From: an uncultured Nocardiaceae bacterium
GTDB lineage: Bacteria > Actinomycetota > Actinomycetes > Mycobacteriales > Mycobacteriaceae
Direction of reading: 5' to 3'
DNA: 6,958 nucleotides
Assembly: GCA_936936565.1 (NCBI GenBank)
Contig: CAKZIX010000117.1
Span: forward strand, 1 to 6,958
Shown: piece after piece, positions 1 to 6,383 of the stretch
How the letters are laid out: every line of letters starts with the position of its first letter
Position numbering within the stretch: the stretch's first letter is position 1
Program-made: the position numbers and the translations under genes
The notes under the pieces: generated by a model
Seen by the model: only the letters and a program-made list of their open reading frames with translations
Told to the model about the DNA's origin: nothing
The model's database searches: none

Positions 1-974
1 TGCTGTGGCAGCACCTGTTCTGGTTCTTCGGCCATCCCGAGGTGTACATCATCGCGCTGCCGTTCTTCGGCATCGTTTCGGAGATCTTCCCGGTCTTCAG
101 CCGCAAGCCGATCTTCGGTTACACCACGCTGGTGTACGCAACGCTCGGCATCGCCGCGCTGTCCATCGCGGTGTGGGCGCACCACATGTACGCGACCGGC
201 GCTGTGCTGCTGCCGTTCTTCTCCTTCATGACGTTCCTCATCGCGGTGCCCACCGGCGTGAAGTTCTTCAACTGGATCGGCACCATGTGGCGCGGTCAGT
301 TGACCTTCGAGAGTCCGATGCTGTTCTCCATCGGCTTCCTCGTGACGTTCCTCTTCGGCGGCCTCTCCGGTGTCATCCTGGCCAGCCCCCCGCTGGACTT
401 CCACGTCACGGACTCGTACTTCGTCATCGCGCACTTCCACTACGTGCTGTTCGGCACCATCGTGTTCGCCACCTACGCCGGCATCTACTTCTGGTTCCCG
501 AAGATGACCGGGCGCATGCTCGACGAGCGTCTCGGCAAGTGGCACTTCTGGGCCACGCTGATCGGCTTCCACACCACGTTCCTCGTGCAGCACTGGGTGG
601 GTAACGAGGGCATGCCGCGCCGGTACGCCGACTACCTGCCGTCGGACGGCTTCACCTCGCTGAACACGGTGTCCACCATCGGCGCGTTCATCCTCGGTGC
701 GTCCACGCTGCCGTTCATCTGGAACGTCTTCAAGAGCTACCGCTACGGCGAGGTCGTCACGGTGGACGATCCGTGGGGCTACGGGAACTCCCTCGAATGG
801 GCCACCACCTGCCCGCCGCCGCGGCACAACTTCTACGAGCTGCCGCGCATCCGCTCGGAGCGCCCGGCGTTCGAGCTGCACTACCCGCACATGGTCGAGC
901 GCATGCGCACGGAAGCGCACGTCGGCTGGGGCTCGGCCAAGCACAACGAGCACACCGAGCTCACCAAGGCATAG
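1..974 (+). CDS. ctaD: Cytochrome c oxidase subunit I (aa3 type), C-terminal part
   Basis: This is the catalytic subunit of the terminal oxidase, a membrane protein that reduces O2 to water at the heme a3/CuB centre and pumps protons. The gene enters from the left edge; the first whole codon is at base 3 and 323 codons remain, against about 570 in mycobacterial CtaD. Numbering from that codon, the HPEVY motif (H11 CuB ligand, Y15 of the His-Tyr crosslink) comes first. The next two CuB ligands are H60-H61, the K-channel lysine is K87 in PTGVKFFNW, and H144 (heme a3) and H146 (heme a) sit in VAHFHYV-like IAHFHYV. D137 matches the Mg-site aspartate, while the preceding His of proteobacterial enzymes is Thr here. 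The hydrophilic C-terminal tail is typical of actinobacteria. A strong hairpin follows the stop. Identification is very secure. Confidence 0.98.
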   Translation, partial: LWQHLFWFFGHPEVYIIALPFFGIVSEIFPVFSRKPIFGYTTLVYATLGIAALSIAVWAHHMYATGAVLLPFFSFMTFLIAVPTGVKFFNWIGTMWRGQLTFESPMLFSIGFLVTFLFGGLSGVILASPPLDFHVTDSYFVIAHFHYVLFGTIVFATYAGIYFWFPKMTGRMLDERLGKWHFWATLIGFHTTFLVQHWVGNEGMPRRYADYLPSDGFTSLNTVSTIGAFILGASTLPFIWNVFKSYRYGEVVTVDDPWGYGNSLEWATTCPPPRHNFYELPRIRSERPAFELHYPHMVERMRTEAHVGWGSAKHNEHTELTKA

Positions 975-983
975 TCCTGACCC

Positions 984-1017
984 AACGGGCGGCCACCGGA
1001 AACGGTGGCCGCCCGTT
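984..1017 (+). terminator. Hairpin terminator after ctaD
   Basis: A perfect 15-bp inverted repeat (984-998 with 1003-1017) closes on a GAAA tetraloop ten bases after the ctaD stop. It is followed by a short ATTTT run at 1022-1026 rather than a long T tract, as is usual in mycobacteria. The palindrome is symmetrical, but the neighbouring genes both run rightwards, so it most likely ends or trims the ctaD transcript and separates it from serB2. Confidence 0.85.
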
Positions 1018-1092
1018 CGGCATTTTCGGGCGGTCGGGGAATCGGTGCGACGGGGCTGACACAATGAGGCGACGGCACCCGCAGGGAGCGAA

Positions 1093-2343
1093 ATGGAGTT
1101 GGGCTTGGGTACGGAGCAGACAGGCGGCGTCACCGTGCTGATCACGGTCACCGGACCCGACAAACCCGGGGTCACCTCGGCGCTGCTGGCAACGCTGTCG
1201 CGGCATGCGGTGAGCCTGATCGACGTCGAGCAGGTGGTGATCCGCGGCCGGCTCACCCTCGGCGTACTGATTTCGTGCCCCAACGATCCCGAGGAACTGC
1301 AGGACGAGCTCGAGGCGGCCATGGCGACCGTCGGCATGGCCGTGGACGTGGAGATCGGTGCCAGCTCCCAGATGCACGCGCCGTCGTCCACGCACGCGGT
1401 CGTGGTGCTCGGAAACCCGGTCACCGCAAAGGCATTCAGTGCGATGTCGCGAAAGCTGGCGCAGCTCGGCGCGAACATCGACGCGATCCGCAGCATTGCC
1501 GACTACCCGGTCACCGGCTTCGAGCTGATGGTCACCGCGGTGTCCACCGACGTCGAGTTGCGGGCCGGGCTCGCCGAGGTCGCGGTACGACAGAACGTCG
1601 ACGTCGCCGTCGAGCGGGCCGGGCTGGCGCGGCGCGCCAAGCGGCTCATCGTCTTCGATGTCGATTCCACGCTCATCCAGGGCGAGGTCATCGAAATGCT
1701 GGCCGCACACGCCGGCGTCGAAGACGAGGTACGTGCGGTCACCGAGGCGGCGATGCGCGGTGAGCTCGATTTCGGCGAGTCGCTGCACCGCCGGGTCGCC
1801 ACGCTGGCCGGTCTGGACGCCACGGTGATCGACGAGGTGGCCGAGGCCATCGAGCTGACCCCGGGGGCGCGGACCACGATTCGCACACTGCGGCGCCTGG
1901 GCTATCACTGTGGCGTGGTGTCGGGCGGATTCCGGCAGGTCATCGAACCGTTGGCGCACGATCTCGAGCTCGAGTTCGTGCAGGCCAACACACTGGAGAT
2001 CGTCGACGGCAAGCTCACCGGCCGGGTCGTCGGCGAAGTGGTGGACCGCCAGGCCAAGGCTGCGGCGCTGCGGCGTTTCGCCGCCGAGGTCGGGGTGCCG
2101 ATGGAGCAAACGGTCGCTGTCGGCGACGGCGCCAACGACATCGACATGCTCAACGCCGCCGGGCTGGGGGTTGCGTTCAACGCCAAGCCGGCGCTGCGCG
2201 AGGTCGCCGATACCGCGCTGAACCACCCCTACCTGGACGCGGTGCTGTTCATCCTCGGCGTCACCCGGCACGAGGTGGAGGCCGCCGACGCTGTCGACGG
2301 GCTGGTGCGCCGCGTGCCGATCACGCCGGTTGCCAGTGCCTGA
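1093..2343 (+). CDS. serB2: Phosphoserine phosphatase SerB2 (two ACT domains plus HAD phosphatase)
   Basis: SerB2 hydrolyses O-phospho-L-serine to serine, the last step of the phosphorylated serine pathway in the cytosol. The 416 residues match the mycobacterial enzyme (409 in M. tuberculosis, from memory) nearly end to end. ACT domain 1 spans about residues 13-88 and includes GPDKPG at 21-26; ACT domain 2 spans about 101-175. The HAD phosphatase spans about 184-395. HAD motif I is DVDST with nucleophile D189 and acid/base D191; motif II is S277 in VVSGGF; motif III is K322; motif IV is GDGANDID from 344, with metal-binding D345 and D349. The ATG at 1093 follows GGGAG at 1084-1088 at sensible spacing. 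The N terminus is a few residues longer than in M. tuberculosis. The ACT pair is the known serine-sensing regulatory part. The stop lies inside the next gene. Confidence 0.97.
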   Translation: MELGLGTEQTGGVTVLITVTGPDKPGVTSALLATLSRHAVSLIDVEQVVIRGRLTLGVLISCPNDPEELQDELEAAMATVGMAVDVEIGASSQMHAPSSTHAVVVLGNPVTAKAFSAMSRKLAQLGANIDAIRSIADYPVTGFELMVTAVSTDVELRAGLAEVAVRQNVDVAVERAGLARRAKRLIVFDVDSTLIQGEVIEMLAAHAGVEDEVRAVTEAAMRGELDFGESLHRRVATLAGLDATVIDEVAEAIELTPGARTTIRTLRRLGYHCGVVSGGFRQVIEPLAHDLELEFVQANTLEIVDGKLTGRVVGEVVDRQAKAAALRRFAAEVGVPMEQTVAVGDGANDIDMLNAAGLGVAFNAKPALREVADTALNHPYLDAVLFILGVTRHEVEAADAVDGLVRRVPITPVASA

Positions 2344-3064
2344 TCCCGACGGCGGGTTTGCCGCCCGGCACGCCGTGCTCGCACGTGGCTACATCGGCCG
2401 TCCCGATCCGGACGATCCCGCGTTGGTCGAGGCCATGCAGATCGTGCTGCACATCCCGAAAGTCGATCCGCCACTGCGCAGTTCGGTGCTGGCTGCGGCC
2501 GCCGCAGCCACTCTGACGCTGTGCCTGGACGATCGTGTCGGCCCCGACGGGCCGTGGCACCGGTCGTATCTCAGCTGGGCGACGTCGCGCTTTCGCAAGG
2601 TGGCCCGGCGCGCACGCGGCGCGCAATGGCAAGCAGCACAAGAGGTTCCGGGTATCACCGTCGAGCTCGGCGGGGCGCAGGCGCGCGCCCTGGTACCGGG
2701 TCCGGTGGGGGAGTTGGATCCGCGCATCAAGCGCCTGCAGGTCGGCGGCACGGATCTCGTGCACGACGATCCCGGTCCGCCGCACGCCGCCCGGCCGGTG
2801 TTCTGGGTGCAGGCCGCGCTCGACATGACCGTGGGTAAGGCGGCCGCGCAGGTCGGGCACGCCGCGATGCTGCTGGCCGGCACGATGCCGGCGGGGGACG
2901 TCTTCGCGTGGGCGCAGTCCGGATTCGCCTGTTCGGTGCGCGACGCCGGCGCCGACGTCTGGCAGCGGGTGACGCAGCGTGTGGACGCGGCCGCCGTGCG
3001 TGATGCCGGATTCACCGAGGTCATGCCCGGCTCGATGACGGTCGTGGGGGTGCCGCAGCCCTGA
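2336..3064 (+). CDS. PTH2-family peptidyl-tRNA hydrolase with extra N-terminal domain
   Basis: PTH2 enzymes cleave the ester bond of peptidyl-tRNA released from stalled ribosomes. With a GTG start at 2336 the protein has 242 residues. The C-terminal domain, about 156-242, is a clear PTH2: GKAAAQVGHAAM at 167-178 holds the conserved K168, Q172 and H175, and VRDAGFTEVMPGSMTVVG near the end holds D223 and T227. Residues about 34-123 precede it, lack those catalytic residues, and look like a worn copy of the same fold: MQIVLHIPK at the start, VPGITV and VPGP at the end. Single-domain PTH2 proteins are about 115-120 residues, so this is roughly double length. The start overlaps serB2 by 8 nt with no obvious ribosome binding site, which suggests translational coupling. 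A TTG at 2330 is the alternative start. As I recall, this gene is absent between serB2 and the ABC gene in M. tuberculosis. The enzymatic role is inferred from family. Confidence 0.85.
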   Translation: MPDPDGGFAARHAVLARGYIGRPDPDDPALVEAMQIVLHIPKVDPPLRSSVLAAAAAATLTLCLDDRVGPDGPWHRSYLSWATSRFRKVARRARGAQWQAAQEVPGITVELGGAQARALVPGPVGELDPRIKRLQVGGTDLVHDDPGPPHAARPVFWVQAALDMTVGKAAAQVGHAAMLLAGTMPAGDVFAWAQSGFACSVRDAGADVWQRVTQRVDAAAVRDAGFTEVMPGSMTVVGVPQP

Positions 3065-3086
3065 TCTGCCGATAGCCAGGACCTGT

Positions 3087-3115
3087 CAACTGGCTCTGGA
3101 TTCGGTGGCCAGTTG
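3087..3115. promoter_or_regulatory. 8-bp inverted repeat upstream of the YczE-like gene
   Basis: CAACTGGC at 3087-3094 is repeated in inverse as GCCAGTTG at 3108-3115, with a 13-base spacer. It lies in the 68-bp gap between the PTH2 stop and the membrane protein start. Arm spacing centre to centre is 21 bp, two helical turns, which suits a dimeric repressor. It could instead be a weak RNA hairpin, but no T run follows. The role is not established. Confidence 0.35.
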
Positions 3116-3132
3116 GTTGGCATTCTCGACGG

Positions 3133-3768
3133 ATGCTGACCCGTCGCCTGCTGGCCTTGTACGTCGGACTCTGGTTGTACGGGTTCTCGATGGCCATGAT
3201 GATCCGTGCCAATCTCGGGCTGGATCCCTGGGACGTGTTCCACCAGGGTCTCAACCGGCACCTGCCGCTGAGCTTCGGAATGATCACCGCGCTCACCGGA
3301 CTGGTCGTACTGCTGGCCTGGATTCCGCTGCGGCAGCGGCCGGGGCTGGGCACGATCAGCAACGTCGTCGTCATCGGAATTTCCGTCGACGCCGCGCTGT
3401 GGCTGTTGCCGGACGTGCACGGCTGGTGGCTGCGGGTGGCGACCATGCTGGCCTCGGTGGTGCTCAACGCGATTGCCATCGTGCTCTACATCGGTGCGGG
3501 CTTCGGGCCCGGGCCGCGCGACGGACTGATGACCGGTCTGGTCGCCCGTACCGGCGGGTCGATCCGATTGGTACGCACCGTGATCGAGGTCACAGTCTTG
3601 GTGACCGGCTGGCTGCTCGGCGGATCCGTCGGCCCCGGTACCGTCGTGTACGCCCTCGGCATCGGGCCGCTGGTGCAGGTGCTCGTACCCTCGGTGTCGC
3701 GCTGGCTGCCCGGGTTCGCGGTTGTGCGGGAGCGCGAGCAGCTGGGCAAGGCGGGCGCCGAGGTTTGA
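3133..3768 (+). CDS. YczE/YyaS/YitT-like integral membrane protein
   Basis: This 211-residue protein is mostly hydrophobic, with likely membrane spans near residues 5-25, 48-66, 74-94, 100-122, 146-166 and 170-187. It carries the two hallmark loops of the YczE/YitT group: ANLGLDPWDVFHQGL at 26-40 after the first span, and GAGFGPGPRDGLMTGL at 121-136. The two loops resemble each other, suggesting an internally duplicated membrane fold. The biochemical function of this family is not settled; some members are described as putative transporters. The ATG at 3133 has no good Shine-Dalgarno sequence; CATTCT at 3121-3126 is a weak -10 match placed so that transcription could begin at or near the ATG. 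The gene is followed 43 nt later by a tiny membrane protein gene. As I recall, it is not in the matching M. tuberculosis interval. Confidence 0.85.
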   Translation: MLTRRLLALYVGLWLYGFSMAMMIRANLGLDPWDVFHQGLNRHLPLSFGMITALTGLVVLLAWIPLRQRPGLGTISNVVVIGISVDAALWLLPDVHGWWLRVATMLASVVLNAIAIVLYIGAGFGPGPRDGLMTGLVARTGGSIRLVRTVIEVTVLVTGWLLGGSVGPGTVVYALGIGPLVQVLVPSVSRWLPGFAVVREREQLGKAGAEV

Positions 3769-3797
3769 CGTTGTCGCGGCGTGGGTAATGGGGGCGC

Positions 3798-3803
3798 AGG
3801 AGG
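3798..3803 (+). promoter_or_regulatory. Strong Shine-Dalgarno for the 46-codon gene
   Basis: AGGAGG stands 8 bases before the ATG at 3812. It decides the start: the same frame is open further upstream with an ATG at 3788 and a GTG at 3806, but those lie before the site or only 2 bases after it. Confidence 0.75.
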
Positions 3804-3811
3804 CGGTGTGT

Positions 3812-3952
3812 ATGAACGGTCCGTTGTTGTTCGGTGTGCTTGTTCTCGGTTGGCTGCTGCTGTCGGTTCCCACCGCGCTTCTCGTCGCGCGAACGATTGC
3901 CGACGATTCCGAGAACGCTCGGTTCACGCGCGACACACAGCGTCTGCCGTGA
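3812..3952 (+). CDS. Small single-span membrane protein, unrecognised
   Basis: This is a 46-residue protein that I do not recognise. Residues 3-26 form one hydrophobic helix (PLLFGVLVLGWLLLSVPTAL and on), followed by a polar tail with R27 just after the membrane and acidic D31, D32 and E34. The tail has several arginines and so is probably cytosolic. A very good ribosome binding site at correct spacing is the best evidence that it is translated. It sits 43 nt after the YczE-like gene and 28 nt before the ABC ATPase gene, all on the same strand, so it could be a small subunit or partner of either. Being so short, it could easily be missed or given a longer start at 3722 or 3788. No function is assigned. 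Confidence 0.65.
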   Translation: MNGPLLFGVLVLGWLLLSVPTALLVARTIADDSENARFTRDTQRLP

Positions 3953-3980
3953 AGTGAAACGACCGGCAAAGTAGGCCAAG

Positions 3981-4814
3981 ATGGTGGCCGTGCCGGAACC
4001 GGATCCCGATCTGCTCATCGATTTCACCGACGTCACGATCCGCCGCTCAGGGGTGACGCTCGTCGGGCCCGTCACGTGGTCGGTGGAACTGGACGAAAAG
4101 TGGGTGGTCCTCGGTCCCAACGGCGCCGGCAAAACGTCGCTGTTGCGGATCGCCGCCGCGGAGGTGCATCCGACGACGGGTTCGGCGCACATCCTCGGTG
4201 AGGTGTTGGGCCGGGTCGACGTGTCCGAATTACGTCCGCGCATCGGCCTTTCGTCGTCGGCGTTGGCCAGCCGGATACCGGCCGACGAGAAGGTGAGCGA
4301 CCTGGTCGTCTCCGCCGGATACGCGGTACTCGGCCGGTGGCGTGAGCACTACGACCGGGTCGATACCGAACGCGCCGTCGACACCCTGGAGAGTCTCGGC
4401 GCCGAGCACCTTGCCGACCGCACCTACGGGACGCTGTCCGAGGGTGAACGCAAGCGGGTGCTGATCGCGCGCGCCTTGATGACCGACCCGGAATTGTTGC
4501 TGCTCGACGAGCCGGCCGCGGGTCTGGATCTCGGCGGCCGCGAGGAACTCGTCGGGCGGCTCGGCGATCTGGCCGAGGATCCGGATTCGCCGGCGACCGT
4601 ACTGGTCACCCACCACGTCGAGGAAATTCCGCCGGGCTTCACGCACGGGCTGCTGCTGAAGGAAGGCCAGATCGTCGCGCAGGGGCTGATCGACGACGTG
4701 CTGACGAGCGACAACCTCAGCCGCGCCTTCAGCCAGGCGATCACGCTGGAGAAATCGGACGGCCGCTACTTCGCGCGGCGCACCCGCAAGTCGGGCCGGC
4801 ACCGCACCCGATAG
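3981..4814 (+). CDS. ABC transporter-type ATPase, no membrane domain (Rv3041c-like)
   Basis: This is a 277-residue stand-alone nucleotide-binding protein. Walker A is GPNGAGKT at 45-52, the signature is LSEGERKRVLIARAL at 152-166, and Walker B is ELLLLDEP at 171-178 with catalytic E177. The D-loop GLD lies at 181-183 and the switch histidine is H211 in LVTHHVEEI. The usual Q-loop glutamine is not seen: the corresponding stretch reads RIGLSSSALASRIP (87-100). The signature has LSEGE in place of LSGGQ. The C-terminal tail after 262 is strongly basic. All ATPase residues are present, so it should be active; the partner is unknown. The only membrane proteins nearby are the YczE-like and 46-residue proteins upstream. 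The position matches Rv3041c in the M. tuberculosis gene order. The ATG at 3981 has a weak AGG upstream; GTG codons at 3984 and 3990 are alternatives. Confidence 0.93.
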   Translation: MVAVPEPDPDLLIDFTDVTIRRSGVTLVGPVTWSVELDEKWVVLGPNGAGKTSLLRIAAAEVHPTTGSAHILGEVLGRVDVSELRPRIGLSSSALASRIPADEKVSDLVVSAGYAVLGRWREHYDRVDTERAVDTLESLGAEHLADRTYGTLSEGERKRVLIARALMTDPELLLLDEPAAGLDLGGREELVGRLGDLAEDPDSPATVLVTHHVEEIPPGFTHGLLLKEGQIVAQGLIDDVLTSDNLSRAFSQAITLEKSDGRYFARRTRKSGRHRTR

Positions 4815-4823
4815 GTTCGGCGC

Positions 4824-5603
4824 ATGACACTCAAGGACGCGTCGACCGTGATGCTGCTGCGTGACGGCCCCAGCGGTATCGAGGTCTTCCTGCAGCGCCG
4901 CGTCAAGGGCATGGCGTTCGCCGGTGGCATGACGGTGTTTCCGGGCGGCGGCGTCGACCCGTCGGACGCCGACAGCGCGCTGCGCTGGGCCGGCCCGCCG
5001 GTGTCGTGGTGGGCGCAGCGCTTCGGCGTGGACGAGTCGAAGGCACAGGCGCTGGTGTGTGCCGCAGTGCGGGAGACCTTCGAAGAATGCGGAGTGTTGC
5101 TCGCGGGCCCGTCGCCGGACGACATCGTTGCCGACAGCGCGGGATTCCGTTCCTACCGGCGCGCCCTGGAGCGCCGCGAGCTGTCGATGCGCGAGTTCTT
5201 GCAGGAAACCGACTTGGTGTTGCGAGCCGACCTGTTGCGCCCGTGGGCCAACTGGATCACGCCCGTCGGTGAACAGCGCCGTTACGACACCCGGTTCTTC
5301 GTCGCGGTGGTACCTGTCGGGCAGCATCCCGACGACGAGACCTCGGAAGCCGAGCTCGCGCGCTGGGAGGCGCCGGCGGACGCGTTGGCCGAGTTTGCGG
5401 CCGGTGCTTCGATGTTGCTGCCGCCGACCTGGGTGCAGCTGACCGCGCTTTCCGGTTTCGCCGGCACCGCGCAGGTGCTGGCGGCGGTACCGGAGATCAC
5501 GCCAATCGAGCCGAAAATCGTTGCAGACGACGGCAATTGGCGCGTCGAGTTCGCCGAACAGGACGCCTACTACGCAGCGGGGGTGCATCCGTGGCAGCCG
5601 TGA
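4824..5603 (+). CDS. Nudix hydrolase with interrupted Nudix box (Rv3040c-like, NUDT19-like)
   Basis: Nudix enzymes hydrolyse nucleoside-diphosphate-linked compounds. This 259-residue protein has the front of a Nudix box, FPGGGVDPSD at 39-48, but the RETFEECG part (R83, E84, E87, E88, G90) comes about 27 residues later than in the continuous MutT box. The insert contains the tryptophan-rich stretch around 55-65. FPGG with a split box, plus WITPVGEQRRYDTRFFVA at 144-161, recalls the NUDT19 (RP2p) group, for which CoA and acyl-CoA diphosphatase activity is known in animals. The metal-binding EExG is intact, so it should be catalytic; CoA as substrate is inference. It starts 9 nt after the ABC stop (AGG at 4813-4815, spacing 8) and overlaps the crotonase start by 4 nt, so the genes are probably co-translated. 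Confidence 0.9.
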   Translation: MTLKDASTVMLLRDGPSGIEVFLQRRVKGMAFAGGMTVFPGGGVDPSDADSALRWAGPPVSWWAQRFGVDESKAQALVCAAVRETFEECGVLLAGPSPDDIVADSAGFRSYRRALERRELSMREFLQETDLVLRADLLRPWANWITPVGEQRRYDTRFFVAVVPVGQHPDDETSEAELARWEAPADALAEFAAGASMLLPPTWVQLTALSGFAGTAQVLAAVPEITPIEPKIVADDGNWRVEFAEQDAYYAAGVHPWQP

Positions 5604-6346
5604 GCGAGTTCGTCGCGCTGGATGTTTCCGACGGTGTGGCGACGATCCGCGTCGACAAGCCGCCGACGAACGCGCTCGACACTCAGGTTCTCGACGAGTT
5701 GCGTGCCGCCGCTGCGGCCGCGGCCACCGACCGTGCCGTCGCCGCCGTCGTGTTCTACGGCGGGGAGAAGTTCTTCGCCGTGGGCGACGACGCCCGCGAG
5801 CTCGCCGCCCTGACGCCCGGCATGCTCGCCGACCGGCACGCCGCGCTGGCGGCGATCGCCGAGCTGCCGAAGCCGACGGTGGCCGCGATCAGCGGCTATG
5901 CCTTCGACACCGGTCTGGAGCTGGCACTGTGCGCCGACCGGCGGATCGTCGGCGACAACGCGAAACTGTCGCTGGGCGCGATTCGGCAGGGGCTCATCCC
6001 GTCCGGTGGGGCCCACGTGCGCCTGGCCCGTCTGATCGGTGCAAGCGCCGCGAAGGACTTGATCTTCACCGGGCGCTACGTCGAGGCCGATGAGGCGCGA
6101 GCCCTCGGACTGGTCGACGAGGTAGTCGCTCCCGACGACGTCTACGTGGCCGCCCGCCGCTGGGCTGCACAGTTCGACGGTGCGCCGGCGCTGGCGCTGG
6201 CGGCTGCGAAGGCAGCCATCGAGGCCGCCGATTCGAGCGTCGAGCGGGAGCGTTTCGCGACGTTGCTGGCCTCCCGGGACGCGCAGTCCGGGCTGGCTTC
6301 CTACCTGGCCGACGGTCCGAACAGCGCACGGTTTACGGGCGAATGA
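5600..6346 (+). CDS. echA17: Enoyl-CoA hydratase/isomerase family protein (EchA17-like)
   Basis: This is a 248-residue crotonase-fold protein, a group that binds acyl-CoA esters and stabilises thioester enolates with an oxyanion hole. The first oxyanion segment is FFAVGDDARE at 58-67. The second is GYAFDTGLELAL at 99-110, where DT replaces the first two of the usual three glycines. E107 matches Glu144 of rat enoyl-CoA hydratase, but the Glu164 position is A127 in SLGAIRQGLIP. One catalytic acid is therefore missing, and simple hydration activity is doubtful. GTG 5600 overlaps the Nudix stop as GTGA and gives MSEFVALDVSDG, matching the start of M. tuberculosis EchA17 as I remember it. GTG 5591 is an in-frame alternative with a G run 7 bases upstream. 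It is a family member by synteny and sequence; the substrate is unknown. Confidence 0.92.
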   Translation: MSEFVALDVSDGVATIRVDKPPTNALDTQVLDELRAAAAAAATDRAVAAVVFYGGEKFFAVGDDARELAALTPGMLADRHAALAAIAELPKPTVAAISGYAFDTGLELALCADRRIVGDNAKLSLGAIRQGLIPSGGAHVRLARLIGASAAKDLIFTGRYVEADEARALGLVDEVVAPDDVYVAARRWAAQFDGAPALALAAAKAAIEAADSSVERERFATLLASRDAQSGLASYLADGPNSARFTGE

Positions 6347-6383
6347 CGGATGCACGCCGGCCTGGTTCGGCGCGCGATACGTG
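6347..6383. other. 37-bp convergent gap
   Basis: The crotonase gene and the minus-strand secreted protein gene end facing each other here. Only a 5-bp stem (CGCCG 6355-6359, CGGCG 6368-6372) is visible, with no T run on either strand, so no convincing terminator is seen. Confidence 0.4.

Noticed and set aside
1060..1065. CACAAT as a -10 element for serB2
   Set aside because: It is only a partial match to TANNNT with no -35 partner; too weak to list as a promoter.
961..2271. 436-codon open frame on the minus strand across serB2
   Set aside because: It mirrors the high-GC codon pattern of serB2, has an Arg/Gly/His/Asp-rich composition with no recognisable domain, and serB2 is certain.
3105..3788. 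227-codon plus-strand frame overlapping the YczE-like gene
   Set aside because: Its Arg/Ala/Gly-rich product has no hydrophobic pattern; the other frame gives a coherent membrane protein.
2389..3969. 526-codon open frame on the minus strand
   Set aside because: It is antisense to the PTH2, YczE-like and small membrane protein genes, with low-complexity Ser/Pro/Arg/Gln content and no family resemblance.
4230..5588. 452-codon open frame on the minus strand
   Set aside because: It is antisense to the ABC ATPase and Nudix genes, both of which carry full motifs; its composition is typical of a GC shadow.
5570..6355. 261-codon open frame on the minus strand
   Set aside because: It is antisense to the crotonase gene and lacks any motif.
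6355..6372. 5-bp hairpin in the convergent gap as a bidirectional terminator
   Set aside because: The stem is too short and lacks T runs on either strand; in this GC content such stems occur by chance.
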